Positions 1 to 8,833 of a DNA stretch of 64,000 nt are shown here, one piece after another. Position 1 is the first letter of the stretch; every line of letters starts with the position of its first letter. The stretch comes from Saccharomonospora sp. NB11 (lineage in GTDB: Bacteria > Actinomycetota > Actinomycetes > Mycobacteriales > Pseudonocardiaceae): assembly GCF_015910535.1 (NCBI RefSeq), contig NZ_JACBJG010000006.1, positions 248,001 through 312,000 on the forward strand, given 5' to 3'. Under the pieces are notes generated by a model that worked only from the letters and a program-made list of their open reading frames with translations, had not been told where the DNA came from and did no database searches. The position numbers and the translations under genes were made by a program.

Positions 1-193
1 CACGAGCCAGACAACTCGTTAGTGGAGCCGTTTACCAGGACTTGTCGGTGGACAGTACGGGGTACACGACGAACGGCGGGTCACGTCACCCGAGCAGAGT
101 AACGATCACGTATGGAACCGGCGTTGCACGTGCACGCTGTCGTGCAGGTGCGTCGTGCAGGAGGCGTGGTCGGACGGCCCGAGCGCGCCTCCG

Positions 194-1405
194 TCAGGCG
201 AGGTCGGCGGCGATCCGCTCGTCGTCGGAGAAGACGAGCTTGCGGGTCTGGATCTCCGTGGTGCCGTCGGTGTAGGTGACCTTCACCGTGTTCAACGTGT
301 AGCCCTCGCGGGAGTCGACGAAGACCTCCTGGACCTCGAAGTACGCCACGTCGGCGTAGCGGTCGGCGAGTCCTTCCGGTCCCTGCGCGGCCAGCTCGCC
401 GGTGGTGAGCGCGTGTGCCGCGTGCGGATCCTCGGTCACGGTGTCGAAGTACTGCTGCGAGCGCTGCGCGAGCAGGTCGCTGTCGTGCTTGGACCACAGC
501 ACGACGGGGGCCCGCTCGGTGGGCGCGGGGGTGACCGGCGGTTTCGGTGGCACCGCGACGCCGTCGGTGTCGTTCGTGCCGTCCTGAGCTGGTTCGCCGC
601 CGTCGGCGACGTCCTCCGCGGCCTCCGCGGCGGTCGGGGACGTGGTGTCGTGGGTCGCGAGCGCGCCACGGGTGCCGTCGGCTCCCTCTTGCGCGGACGT
701 GGTGGCCGACGGACCAGCCGGTTCGGTGGTGTTCTCGCCGGTACGCGGCGTGCCGTTGCCGTCGTTGCCCGGCAGGGTCGGTTGGGGCGAGTTCGGCCCG
801 GGCCAGGTGTCCAGGGCCCGGGTGGCGTCGGTGGAGTCCGAGACGAATGCCGAGCCCGCCATGAGCATCGCCGCCACGGCGGCCCCCGACGCCACGCTGG
901 CGAACCAGGCCGCCTTGCGCCACGTCCGGGGCGGCGTCACCGACGCGGGCACCGAGCCGAGATCGAAGGTGCCGAGACCGCGAGGGCCGGACGAGTACAC
1001 GCGAACGTCCTCGTCGCCCTCGGCGTCGGAGGCCGTGGTCAGCAGGACCCGTCTGCGTCGGGTGCGGCGGGATCGCGGCACCTCGTCGTCCAGGGCCAGC
1101 ACGCCCCGGACCTCGGGGTAGTCGTCGGAGTCGTCCTCGTCGCCGTCACCGTCGTGGCCCGTGGGGACACGGGGGAGTGGTTCGGTGCGGGCGTGCGAGG
1201 TGCCTCCGCCGTGAGCCGCGGGGATCCACCGTCCCGGTGCGGGCCGGTGTCGGTGCCCCGACGTCTCGCCGGGGTCGGGCCCGTGGTCGTCGAGCCCGTC
1301 TCCCGGGTCGTCCAGGACGTCGATGACACCGATGCGCCCGGTGTCCTCGTCGCCGCTGTCGCGACCAGGAAGGTCGCCATGGGGAACGTCGAAATGTCCG
1401 GTCAT
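194..1405 (-). CDS. Single-pass membrane protein with acidic, disordered N-terminal half
   Basis: The 403-residue product is not assigned to a named family. Residues 1-160 are rich in Asp, Gly, His and Arg and look disordered. A transmembrane helix lies at about 165-188, followed by a Ser/Thr/Pro/Gly-rich linker (about 200-300). The C-terminal hundred residues look folded, with beta-rich text such as YADVAYFEVQEV and a possible NTF2-like fold. The ATG at 1405 was chosen over upstream in-frame starts because a GGAGG-type site precedes it, although about 12 bases away, and because upstream translation is Arg-rich and not protein-like. Topology suggests a cytoplasmic N-terminus and an extracellular C-terminal domain. 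Function is unknown. Confidence 0.7.
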   Translation of the reverse strand: MTGHFDVPHGDLPGRDSGDEDTGRIGVIDVLDDPGDGLDDHGPDPGETSGHRHRPAPGRWIPAAHGGGTSHARTEPLPRVPTGHDGDGDEDDSDDYPEVRGVLALDDEVPRSRRTRRRRVLLTTASDAEGDEDVRVYSSGPRGLGTFDLGSVPASVTPPRTWRKAAWFASVASGAAVAAMLMAGSAFVSDSTDATRALDTWPGPNSPQPTLPGNDGNGTPRTGENTTEPAGPSATTSAQEGADGTRGALATHDTTSPTAAEAAEDVADGGEPAQDGTNDTDGVAVPPKPPVTPAPTERAPVVLWSKHDSDLLAQRSQQYFDTVTEDPHAAHALTTGELAAQGPEGLADRYADVAYFEVQEVFVDSREGYTLNTVKVTYTDGTTEIQTRKLVFSDDERIAADLA

Positions 1406-1673
1406 GCCGGGTGGACGCCTCCTCCCGCTGCTGCGCCCCCGTGTGCCGGGGTCGCCGTGGGGCCCGAGCGAGGGAGGCCGTCCGCCCACGTCGCTGCCCT
1501 CGGTCTCGCGCGTGCGGACCGATCGGCGTTCGTGCCACCCCTCGCGCTCACCTGAAGCAGAGTAGGAGCTTTTCGACCCGGCGGCGGGCACTGAACGCCG
1601 ACGTCCGTCCGATTCACTCTCTAGGGGCGCGAGCCTCATGCGCCCGGTGGCACGTCGGCGTCGTGCCTCCTCC

Positions 1674-1985
1674 TCAGCTACCGCTGCGGTAGCGGGCCTG
1701 CGTCGACTGGAGTGCCTTCGTCGCCACCGCACCCGAGCCCACGGCCAGCAACACGGCGAGGATGTCCATCACGGTGCCGCCCGCGGTGAAGAGCAGAGCA
1801 ACCACGGAGGCCGCTGTCGTGCCGCCCGCGATCGGCCACCGCGAGCGCACGTAGTCGGCGATCGGGCCGCCGCCTGCTCGCTTGTTCGCCGCACTGTTCA
1901 GCAAGGCCAGGTAACCGACGTGGGCGAGCGCGGCGAGCAGGCTCGCGATCGCGGCCACGACGGCGATGATGTTGACGATGTCCAT
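1674..1985 (-). CDS. Small three-helix membrane protein, unknown function
   Basis: The 103-residue product has three hydrophobic stretches at about residues 4-28, 50-70 and 73-95, separated by short basic loops. It starts [10 protein letters not shown], and the ATG at 1985 gives a normal first helix. No motif points to a function. It lies on the same strand as the neighbouring membrane protein and chorismate mutase genes, but the gaps are too wide to claim an operon. Confidence 0.65.
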   Translation of the reverse strand: MDIVNIIAVVAAIASLLAALAHVGYLALLNSAANKRAGGGPIADYVRSRWPIAGGTTAASVVALLFTAGGTVMDILAVLLAVGSGAVATKALQSTQARYRSGS

Positions 1986-2078
1986 GACACCAGTGTGCCG
2001 TCGCGTCGGCCCGATCCGGGTCAGGGGAATCCCTGAGATCGGACAACGGTACCGAAACGACGCCGAACGTCGTCGGTG

Positions 2079-2366
2079 TCAGCGCCCGAGGCGGCCTCGA
2101 CCGAGGTTCAGCAGCGCCATGGCGAGCTGCCGCCCTTCGGGGCCCAGCTCCCGGTAGCGCGCGAGCACGTCCATCTCGCGGTTGTAGACGATGCGCGGGC
2201 CTCCGGCGGCCATCCGGGCGGCGCCGATCGTCTTCGACACCTCGGCACGTCGCTTCACGAGGCGAAGGATCTCGGCGTCGAGCCAGTCGATCTCCTTGCG
2301 GAGCTCGTCGATCTCCTCGGCGGCCGGGCGGGCGTCGTGGTCGGTGTCGCGGGTCTGGGCGTTCAT
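2079..2366 (-). CDS. aroQ: Chorismate mutase, AroQ-delta type
   Basis: This 95-residue protein converts chorismate to prephenate, the branch point to Phe and Tyr. The all-helical AroQ signature is visible in EEIDELRKEIDWLD, in the basic helix LRLVKRRAEVSKTIG and in the tail LGRGRLGR. Short length and tail match the secondary-subclass (delta) enzymes such as M. tuberculosis Rv0948c, which are activated by complexing with DAHP synthase. AGAGG lies 5 bases before the ATG at 2366. The gene is divergent from the PcrA helicase gene, as in mycobacteria. Its 5' leader carries a putative Phe/Tyr attenuator (leader peptide 2465-2527, hairpin 2411-2449), so expression is probably tied to aromatic aminoacyl-tRNA supply. 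Confidence 0.9.
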   Translation of the reverse strand: MNAQTRDTDHDARPAAEEIDELRKEIDWLDAEILRLVKRRAEVSKTIGAARMAAGGPRIVYNREMDVLARYRELGPEGRQLAMALLNLGRGRLGR

Positions 2367-2410
2367 CGTGACCTCTTCTCAGTCGTGGAGGTGGTCCGGT
2401 CCCCGAGACG

Positions 2411-2449
2411 ACGAAAGCCCCGGGGTCCGGTGGACTCCGAGGCTTTCGT
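2411..2449 (-). promoter_or_regulatory. Attenuator terminator hairpin in the aroQ leader
   Basis: ACGAAAGCC (2411-2419) pairs perfectly with GGCTTTCGT (2441-2449). An inner stem, 2421-2428 with 2432-2439, has one mismatch and a 3-base loop. Read on the minus strand, the hairpin sits between a 20-codon leader peptide and the aroQ start, 45 bases before the ATG. Its 5' arm CGGAGTCC (2439-2432) is also a perfect 8-base complement of GGACTCCG (2490-2483) inside the leader-peptide gene. This allows mutually exclusive antiterminator and terminator structures. No U-tract follows, which is common in high-GC actinobacteria. Confidence 0.7.
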
Positions 2450-2464
2450 GATGACTGGGTGGCA

Positions 2465-2527
2465 CTACGCGATCACGGGAGCCGGAGTCCGGATCCCGTA
2501 GAAAAATCGGAACGCGTCGTGTCGCAC
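2465..2527 (-). CDS. Phe/Tyr-rich attenuation leader peptide upstream of aroQ
   Basis: GTG at 2527 opens a 20-codon frame ending at TAG (2467-2465). The peptide reads MRHDAFRFFYG followed by IRTPAPVIA. Three Phe and one Tyr codon lie within five consecutive codons, the end products of the pathway that chorismate mutase feeds. The start is 7 bases after an extended -10 box (TGG then CATACT, 2540-2535), so translation would be leaderless. A ribosome stalled at FRFFY would leave 2490-2483 free to pair with the terminator arm, while one reaching the stop would cover it. This reading is inferred from sequence architecture. Confidence 0.7.
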   Translation of the reverse strand: MRHDAFRFFYGIRTPAPVIA

Positions 2528-2534
2528 GTCGTCG

Positions 2535-2540
2535 AGTATG
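2535..2540 (-). promoter_or_regulatory. Extended -10 box for the aroQ leader transcript
   Basis: On the minus strand TGG precedes CATACT, which matches TATAAT at four of six positions. Seven bases separate it from the leader-peptide GTG. No convincing -35 hexamer lies 17-18 bases upstream, which fits an extended -10 promoter. Confidence 0.5.
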
Positions 2541-2737
2541 CCACATCGAACCCCTTCCGAGGCCCGCGGTGACGTGGACCGCACGCGGCGCGGCGGTGCG
2601 GCGACGACGGCGACGTAACATCGAGACGTCCCTTCCCGCCGTTCCCCGGCTCGGGCGATCGGCTCGCCGTCGGTGGCATCGAGTAGCGTCGGCGCACGTC
2701 AGCTCGCCAGGCACGTCGTTAGGTCCAGTCACTCACG

Positions 2738-5197
2738 ATGAACACCCTGTTCGACCTTCCCCCCGAACCGGCGCACCGAGCCGGTGACTCGTCCTCCACC
2801 GACGCCCGTGAGGCTCTTCTGGAGGACCTCAATCCCGCACAACGTGCGGCGGTGGAACACCAGGGGCGCCCGTTGCTCGTCGTCGCCGGAGCCGGTTCCG
2901 GCAAGACCCGCGTGCTGACCAGGAGGATCGCCTACCTGCTCGCCGCGAGGGACGTGCATCCCGGTCAGATCATGGCCATCACCTTCACGAACAAGGCCGC
3001 CGCCGAGATGCGCGAGCGCGTGTCCGACCTGGTCGGCCGTCGGGCGGGGGCGATGTGGGTGTCGACCTTCCACTCGATGTGCGTCCGCCTGCTGCGGCGC
3101 GAGGCGAAGACGCTGGAGATGACGTCCAACTTCTCCATCTACGACGCCGACGACAGCAGGCGCCTCATGACGCTCGTGGGACGAGACCTGGACCTCGACC
3201 CGAAGCGTTACGCGGCGCGCGCGCTCGCCACGCACGTGTCGAACTGGAAGAACGAGCTGATCGACCCCGACGCGGCGGCTCAGGCCGCAGCCAGTGACTT
3301 CGACCGCAAGGCGGCCGAGGCGTACCGCGAGTACCAGCGCAGGCTCGTGCAGGCCGGGGCCATGGACTTCGACGACCTCATCATGCGGACGGTCGAACTC
3401 TTCCAGGCCTTCCCCGACGTCGCCGAGCACTACCGGCGGCGCTTCCGGCACGTCCTGGTGGACGAGTACCAGGACACCAACCACGCCCAGTACACGTTGG
3501 TGCGTGAGCTGGTGGGCACCGAACCCACCGAGTCCGGGCTGGAACCGTCGGAGCTGTGCGTCGTCGGTGACGCCGACCAGTCGATCTACGCGTTCCGGGG
3601 CGCGACCATCCGGAACATCGAGGAGTTCGAGCGCGACTTCCCCGACGCGCGCACCATCCTGTTGGAGCAGAACTACCGGTCGACGCAGACGATCCTGTCG
3701 GCCGCGAACGCGGTCATCGCCCGCAACCCGGGCCGTCGCGACAAGCGGCTGTGGACCGACGCGGGTGACGGTGAACGCATCGTCGGCTACGTGGCGGACA
3801 ACGAGCACGACGAGGCCGCGTTCGTGGCCGGGGAGATCGACGCGCTCGCCGACCGCGGGGAGGCGAACTACTCCGACGTCGCCGTCTTCTACCGCACCAA
3901 CAACCAGTCGCGGGTGTTCGAGGAGATCTTCATCCGGCTCGGGCTGCCCTACCGCGTCGTCGGCGGCGTGCGGTTCTACGAGCGCAAGGAGGTCCGGGAC
4001 GCCCTGGCCTACCTGCGGGTGCTGTCCAATCCCGAGGACACGGTGAGCCTGCGGCGCATCCTCAACGTGCCCAAGCGCGGCATCGGCGACCGCGCCGAGG
4101 CCGTGGTCGCGACGCACGCCGAGCGGGAGCGCATCTCCTTCGCCGCCGCCCTGCGCGACGCCGTGGCGGGCCGGGTGCCGCTGCTCAACCCCCGCTCGCA
4201 GAAGGCGATCAGTGCCTTCGTGGAGCTGCTGGACGGGTTGCGGGACCTGGTGGACGAGGGCACCGACGTCGCGGACGTGCTGGATGCGGTGCTCGACCGC
4301 ACCGGTTACCGCGCCGAGCTGGAGGAGTCGCGGGACCCGCAGGACGCCACACGGTTGGAGAACCTCGACGAGCTGGTGACGGTCGCCAGGGAGTTCACGG
4401 AGTTCGCCCAGACCGTGCGGGCGGAGCAGGAGGCCGGCGACGACGCCGACGACACCGATGACGGGGTCCCCGAGCCCGGCTCGCTCGCGGCGTTCCTGGA
4501 ACGAGTGTCGTTGGTCGCCGACGCCGACTCGATCCCCTCACCCGACGGCGAGGAGGACGACGAGGACGACCAGGGCGTGGTGACCCTCATGACCGTGCAC
4601 ACGGCCAAGGGGCTGGAGTATCCGGTCGTGTTCTGCGCGGGCTGGGAGGACGGTGTCTTCCCGCACCTGCGGGCGCTCGGCGAACCGAAGGAGCTGGCCG
4701 AGGAGCGCAGGTTGGCCTACGTCGCCATCACCCGGGCCCAGCGGCGGCTGTACCTGTCCCGCGCGCTGGTGCGCACGGCCTGGGGGCAGCCGATGAGCAA
4801 TCCGGCGTCGCGGTTCCTCGACGAGATCCCCGAGGAGCTGATCGACTGGCGTCGGCAGGAGCCCCGCAAGGAGGCCAGGGCGCCGCGGGCGGCCACCACG
4901 TGGGGGCGCAGGCCGGGCATCGGTTCCGACTCGGCGCAGGCGGGCCTCGCGGCAGGCGGGATGCGCACCACGTCATTCCAGGGCTTCTCGTCGTCGCCGA
5001 GGCGGGGCGACGCGTGGAAGAAGACGGTGGCGCTGAAGCTCGACGTCGGCGACCGGGTCAATCACGACAAGTACGGTCTTGGCACCGTCGTGGCCACCGA
5101 GGGGTCGGGTCCGAGGGCCACGGCCACGATCGACTTCGGCAGCGCGGGCACCGTGCGGCTCATGCTGATCGGCAGCGTGCCGATGGTGAAGCTCTGA
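2738..5197 (+). CDS. pcrA: ATP-dependent DNA helicase PcrA/UvrD1
   Basis: This is a superfamily 1A 3'-5' helicase of 819 residues acting in excision repair and replication restart. Visible motifs are the Q-motif region LNPAQRAAV, Walker A GAGSGKT (51-57), motif II DEYQDT (about 242-247), motif III GDADQSIY, motif IV ENYRST-like QNYRSTQT, motif V VTLMTVHTAKGLEYPVV and motif VI EERRLAYVAITRAQ. The C-terminal 55 residues (VGDRVNHDKYGLGTV) form the Tudor-like domain that in PcrA contacts RNA polymerase. Length matches the family. The gene is divergent from chorismate mutase and convergent with an M23 peptidase gene, as for M. tuberculosis uvrD1 (Rv0949). Confidence 0.97.
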   Translation: MNTLFDLPPEPAHRAGDSSSTDAREALLEDLNPAQRAAVEHQGRPLLVVAGAGSGKTRVLTRRIAYLLAARDVHPGQIMAITFTNKAAAEMRERVSDLVGRRAGAMWVSTFHSMCVRLLRREAKTLEMTSNFSIYDADDSRRLMTLVGRDLDLDPKRYAARALATHVSNWKNELIDPDAAAQAAASDFDRKAAEAYREYQRRLVQAGAMDFDDLIMRTVELFQAFPDVAEHYRRRFRHVLVDEYQDTNHAQYTLVRELVGTEPTESGLEPSELCVVGDADQSIYAFRGATIRNIEEFERDFPDARTILLEQNYRSTQTILSAANAVIARNPGRRDKRLWTDAGDGERIVGYVADNEHDEAAFVAGEIDALADRGEANYSDVAVFYRTNNQSRVFEEIFIRLGLPYRVVGGVRFYERKEVRDALAYLRVLSNPEDTVSLRRILNVPKRGIGDRAEAVVATHAERERISFAAALRDAVAGRVPLLNPRSQKAISAFVELLDGLRDLVDEGTDVADVLDAVLDRTGYRAELEESRDPQDATRLENLDELVTVAREFTEFAQTVRAEQEAGDDADDTDDGVPEPGSLAAFLERVSLVADADSIPSPDGEEDDEDDQGVVTLMTVHTAKGLEYPVVFCAGWEDGVFPHLRALGEPKELAEERRLAYVAITRAQRRLYLSRALVRTAWGQPMSNPASRFLDEIPEELIDWRRQEPRKEARAPRAATTWGRRPGIGSDSAQAGLAAGGMRTTSFQGFSSSPRRGDAWKKTVALKLDVGDRVNHDKYGLGTVVATEGSGPRATATIDFGSAGTVRLMLIGSVPMVKL

Positions 5198-5330
5198 GCC
5201 GGAGCGGCCCGTTTTTGTCGGACCCTCGGTCTAACCTCGATCTCGAACAGGGGTTCGACCGGGGAGGTCCAGGGTGTGTCGTGTCACGGCCGGGGTGGTG
5301 TCCGGCTCGGGGACAGGCGCGGCATACAGC

Positions 5331-5362
5331 GCGGCCCGGGAGTCGAGGGACTCCCGGGCCGC
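5331..5362. terminator. Bidirectional terminator between pcrA and the M23 peptidase gene
   Basis: A perfect 14-bp inverted repeat, GCGGCCCGGGAGTC (5331-5344) and GACTCCCGGGCCGC (5349-5362), has a 4-base loop. It sits between two converging genes. No U-tract follows on either side. Confidence 0.85.
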
Positions 5363-5423
5363 GTGGATCGTCTCGATCACCGACGCCGTCGGCGTCGGAA
5401 GGTTCGGCGTCGGAAGGTTCGGC

Positions 5424-6269
5424 TCAGACGTAGACGCCGCGAGCGGCGAGCCAGGCTCGCGGGTCGACCTTCACGCCGTTCTCGTGCACCTCGAAGTGCA
5501 GGTGGGGGCCGGTCGACTGGCCCTTGTTGCCGATGACGGCGATCTGCTCGCCCGCCTTGACGCGCTGGCCGACCTGGACGGAGAAGCTGTCCATGTGGCC
5601 GTAGACGTGGATCGTGCCGTCGTCGAGCTGCACGCGGACCCAGAGCCCGAAACCGCTCGCCGGACCGGCGTCGATCACGGTACCGTCGGCCGCGGCGAGG
5701 ATCGGCGTGCCGATGGCGTTGGCGATGTCGATGCCGTAGTGGGTCTCGCCCCAGCGAGCGCCGTAGCCGGAGGTGAACACACCCTGCGCGGGTGCCACGA
5801 ACTTGGGGCGCGCGGCCTCCTCGGCGGCCTTGCGCCGCTCCTCGGCCTCCCGCTCCAGCCGCTCCTCCGTGAGCTCGGCGCTCTCGGTGAGCTTCTGAGC
5901 CTCCAGGGAGGCGTCGGTGGGGTCGGCGGTGACCTGGAGCAGTACCGGTGCGCCCGCACGGGCGTCGCCACCGACGCCTGCGGCGCCTCCGGTGGTCATG
6001 GCCGTGCTCGCGTCACCGGCGTTGGCCAGGGGAGTCACGTCGGTGTGGCGTTCGGTCGAATCGCCGCCGGACGTGGCCTGAATCGTCTGTCCTGCTGCTG
6101 CGGCGGCGAACGCGCCTGCCGCGACGGCGGCCACCATCACACGGCCACGCAGCGCCGAGGACGGCGCGGGAAGCCGGTGCGAGCCCCGGGCACGAACGAC
6201 AGCACTGTCCAGTGCTTCTTCGAGTGCCGGGGAAGGACCTTGGCCGCCGGGGGAGCGGTGTCGAGCCAA
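5424..6269 (-). CDS. M23 family metallopeptidase (LytM/lysostaphin-type), membrane-anchored
   Basis: This is a predicted peptidoglycan endopeptidase of 281 residues. The order is a basic cytoplasmic tail, a transmembrane segment (about 44-62), a Glu/Arg/Lys-rich coiled coil (about 120-153) and a LytM domain (about 160-275). Zinc ligands are visible in HYGID (H178 and D181 region), YGH (about 224) and HLHFE (about 256-260). The TTG start at 6269 is chosen because GGAAGG lies 7 bases upstream. The frame continues upstream but without another site and with non-protein-like composition. In M. tuberculosis the syntenic gene is Rv0950c. The preserved ligands suggest an active enzyme rather than a degenerate EnvC-type activator. 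Confidence 0.88.
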   Translation of the reverse strand: MARHRSPGGQGPSPALEEALDSAVVRARGSHRLPAPSSALRGRVMVAAVAAGAFAAAAAGQTIQATSGGDSTERHTDVTPLANAGDASTAMTTGGAAGVGGDARAGAPVLLQVTADPTDASLEAQKLTESAELTEERLEREAEERRKAAEEAARPKFVAPAQGVFTSGYGARWGETHYGIDIANAIGTPILAAADGTVIDAGPASGFGLWVRVQLDDGTIHVYGHMDSFSVQVGQRVKAGEQIAVIGNKGQSTGPHLHFEVHENGVKVDPRAWLAARGVYV

Positions 6270-6781
6270 GACAGCGCCTTCCGTTACTCGGGGAGTCAGT
6301 CGCGATCCGCCGGGCGGGGGGACCCGGTTGAGCGGTGTCGGGGTACCGCTCGTGGTTCGTGATCTGACCGTAATGGGGACTGCGGGACAGTAACGAAATG
6401 GTGGCGCTGCGAGCAAGGTTCCCACCGTGGCGACGGGCGGCCTGGGGGCCGCCGTGATCGTGGGTCGGTCGCATGACGACAGGTAGACGGGTATTCCGAT
6501 CGCAAATGTGATGTGCGTTACATTCAGGCAACCGGAGGTTTGAAACCGCGCGAATGAGATTCCGATCACCGCTCGCGCGCGCAACGCGCTCGCACGCGCG
6601 CCGACCCGACGGTCGGGCGGCCGGTCCGCCTTCCCGCGCACTCGACGGGGACCGCGGGGAGGCGGCTGCCCGGCTACCCTCGTCGCCGGAAGTTCCGCGT
6701 GGCGCGGGCTGCTGTGCCGGACGCGCCGCGTCGCCCGCGACGCCGGCACGGGGGTGGATCATCGGACCTCGACGCGTAGAC
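6270..6781. other. Intergenic region between divergent M23 peptidase and membrane protein genes
   Basis: About 510 bases carry no gene supported by composition or a start signal. The only clear element is the GGAAGG ribosome binding site of the M23 gene (6277-6282). A stretch around 6480-6550 is AT-richer than its surroundings and probably holds promoters, but no convincing -35/-10 pair was found. No c-di-AMP (ydaO-type) riboswitch consensus could be matched, although such leaders occur before other actinobacterial wall hydrolases. Confidence 0.5.
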
Positions 6782-8611
6782 GTGACCGCGGCGTCGCGAC
6801 CCACGGGTGTCGACGGGGAGGCCGACACAGAGGTCGGCGGTCTCGACCGGCGCCTGCTCACGGCCGCGATGGTGGTCGCGGTCGTCGGTGCGGCCCTGCG
6901 CGCGGTGGGCGGAGTCGTTCCCGTGGTCGACGGCGGTGAGCCCGGTTTCGTCAGTGCCCCGATGCTCGTCGCGCTCGCGCTCGCTCCCGTACTGGTGGCC
7001 GGGGCGCTGCTCCGTCGAGCGCGGCGTGGCGCGGGCGCGGCTGTCCTGGTGGGGACGGCCCTCCTCGCTCCCGGTGCGGCCCTCGTCGACCTCCAGCTCG
7101 CGGCCGACGCGTCCGTGGCGTCCCGGCCGGAGTTGTATCTCCCGGTCGATCTCGGACTGCCCTCGCCGACGCCGGGTCTCTGGACGCTGATTCTCGGGCA
7201 CGGGTGTGTCGTGGTCGCCGGAGTGCTGGCCTTCGCGGCCCTGCGCCGTCGGGACGCGGTTGCCGGCGGTGGGGCGGGCGGTGGTCTCCTCGCCGAGGGG
7301 GGAGACACCGACGGTCCGATCGGTTGGCGTCGCCGCGTCCTGTTCGTCGCGGGGGCGGCCGCGGTGGTCGGCGCGTACGGGCTGCTGATGGCGCCCTTCT
7401 CCTCCGACGACGTCTACCTGCTCGCGTCCAACGCCTTCGACGGTCCCGGGCTGGTGCTGCTCGGACTGGTGGTGTGTGCGCTCGCCCTACCGTTGAGTGT
7501 GGTGCTGTTCGTCGCCGAGTTCCGTGAGGCCTCCGTGGTGCGGGCGGCGGTGAGCGGGCTCGCGCTCGCTCTCGCCGGGGTGAGTCTCCCGGCGCTGGTC
7601 GCCGCGATCGCGATGCCGTCGCTGCACGTCGGCGCGGGGTCGGTCATCGCCGCATTCGGCGTGTTCGGTCTCGGAGCGGCGTCGCTCAGCCTCGGGCGTG
7701 CGGAGCCGCGGCAACCGGACGCCGAGGTGGACGCGCACCTGCCGGGCCGGCGTGGTCTCGAAACGGGCACCGCGGTGGTCGCCGTGCTCACCGCCGGATT
7801 GGCCGTCCTCGGTGCGTTGTCGCCGCAGGTGGAGGTCGGCGGCGGCGCGGAGCCGCCCGAGAGTCCGGCCCGGTTCCTCCTGCTGGCGGCGGGTCTGGTG
7901 CTCGGCGTGGCCGGTGTGGCGATGTTCGTCGGACGGCTGGCCCCGCTGGTGCGGCCGGTGGTGTCGATGGTGTGGGTCGGTGTCCCGCTCGCGGCCGCGG
8001 CCGTGCTCGACACGGCTCTCACCACGGGCTACACGTCGTCGATGTTGTCCGTCTCCGGGCCGTTGTCCGGCGACGAGGTGACGGCGGTGTCCATCGACTC
8101 CGGACCCGGGGTGCTCTGGGCGTGGCTCGCGATGGTCGGCGCGGCGGTGACCGCGTGCTGTTCCGTCGTCGCCGGGCTGGTGGAGCGCGAGGAGCTGGAC
8201 GAGGGCGAGAGCGTCGCGGGGCTGTCGGCGGTCGGTCTCCGCATGCTCACGCCGTTGGCCGCGGCGGCGGTGCTGGTGATCGCGGCCTTCGTGACGCCGA
8301 TGGTGACGGCGGTCGGTTACGTCGAACCGGGCCTGATCTCCGACGTGGGTCCGCCGACCTGGGGGCTCGCCGCCGCGTTGGTCACCGTGCTCGGGGGCTG
8401 CGTGCTCGCGGCGCGGAGCAGGCCTGCGCGGGCGGCGGCGCTGCTGGTGGGGGCAGCCGCCGTGGCGGGGCTGCGGGCCGCGACGGCGCCGTTGGTCGGA
8501 GGACAGATCGACGGGGCCTCCGCGGGGCCCGGACTGTGGTTCTCGCTGGGCGCCGTGGTCGTGCTGCTCGCCTGTGCCGCGACGGCCGCGTTCGGTGGTC
8601 GGCGACCGTGA
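6782..8611 (+). CDS. Polytopic membrane protein, unknown function
   Basis: About 609 residues form a large integral membrane protein with some 13-14 hydrophobic helices starting at LLTAAMVVAVVGAAL. Short acidic or polar loops separate them, for example MAPFSSDDVYLLASNAFDG and DTALTTGYTSSMLSVSG. No transporter or enzyme motif was recognised. GTG at 6782 is the preferred start because it sits just before the first amphipathic stretch, but the frame is open further upstream and the Shine-Dalgarno match is weak. The start is therefore uncertain. It lies upstream of sucC on the same strand, separated by about 220 bases, so it is probably a separate unit. Confidence 0.72.
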   Translation: MTAASRPTGVDGEADTEVGGLDRRLLTAAMVVAVVGAALRAVGGVVPVVDGGEPGFVSAPMLVALALAPVLVAGALLRRARRGAGAAVLVGTALLAPGAALVDLQLAADASVASRPELYLPVDLGLPSPTPGLWTLILGHGCVVVAGVLAFAALRRRDAVAGGGAGGGLLAEGGDTDGPIGWRRRVLFVAGAAAVVGAYGLLMAPFSSDDVYLLASNAFDGPGLVLLGLVVCALALPLSVVLFVAEFREASVVRAAVSGLALALAGVSLPALVAAIAMPSLHVGAGSVIAAFGVFGLGAASLSLGRAEPRQPDAEVDAHLPGRRGLETGTAVVAVLTAGLAVLGALSPQVEVGGGAEPPESPARFLLLAAGLVLGVAGVAMFVGRLAPLVRPVVSMVWVGVPLAAAAVLDTALTTGYTSSMLSVSGPLSGDEVTAVSIDSGPGVLWAWLAMVGAAVTACCSVVAGLVEREELDEGESVAGLSAVGLRMLTPLAAAAVLVIAAFVTPMVTAVGYVEPGLISDVGPPTWGLAAALVTVLGGCVLAARSRPARAAALLVGAAAVAGLRAATAPLVGGQIDGASAGPGLWFSLGAVVVLLACAATAAFGGRRP

Positions 8612-8833
8612 CGACGTCGGCTCGCCCGGTGTGCGGCGGACCTCACTCGAACGGGTCGGCCATGGGGGCCGACAGCGCGATTTTCGCCACACTTCCCAGC
8701 TCAGACGGGGTGCGGTGACCCAGTTCACCTGACGTGGGCGATGTCGCGACCGGACGGCTCGATAGGGTCGACGGCGTCCGGCAGCACGGTTTCACACAAA
8801 CCACATTTGGCGTGTCGTCAGGAGACTGAAGTA

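Noticed and set aside
2451-2501. Plus-strand mini-frame MTGWHYAITGAGVRIP opposite the aroQ leader
   Set aside because: It has no ribosome binding site and would need a promoter leading away from aroQ. The minus-strand peptide fits the structures and the downstream gene much better.
2729-4117. Long minus-strand open frame opposite pcrA and similar antisense frames throughout
   Set aside because: High GC at third positions creates open frames on the opposite strand. These lack start signals and protein-like composition.
5225-5275. tRNA-like GGGGTTCGACCGGGG segment
   Set aside because: It has no acceptor stem, anticodon arm or 3' partner; the match is only to the TPsiC loop sequence.
6270-6550. 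c-di-AMP (ydaO-type) riboswitch before the M23 peptidase gene
   Set aside because: Only a loose resemblance (CCGACACC-like) was found and the conserved core could not be aligned.
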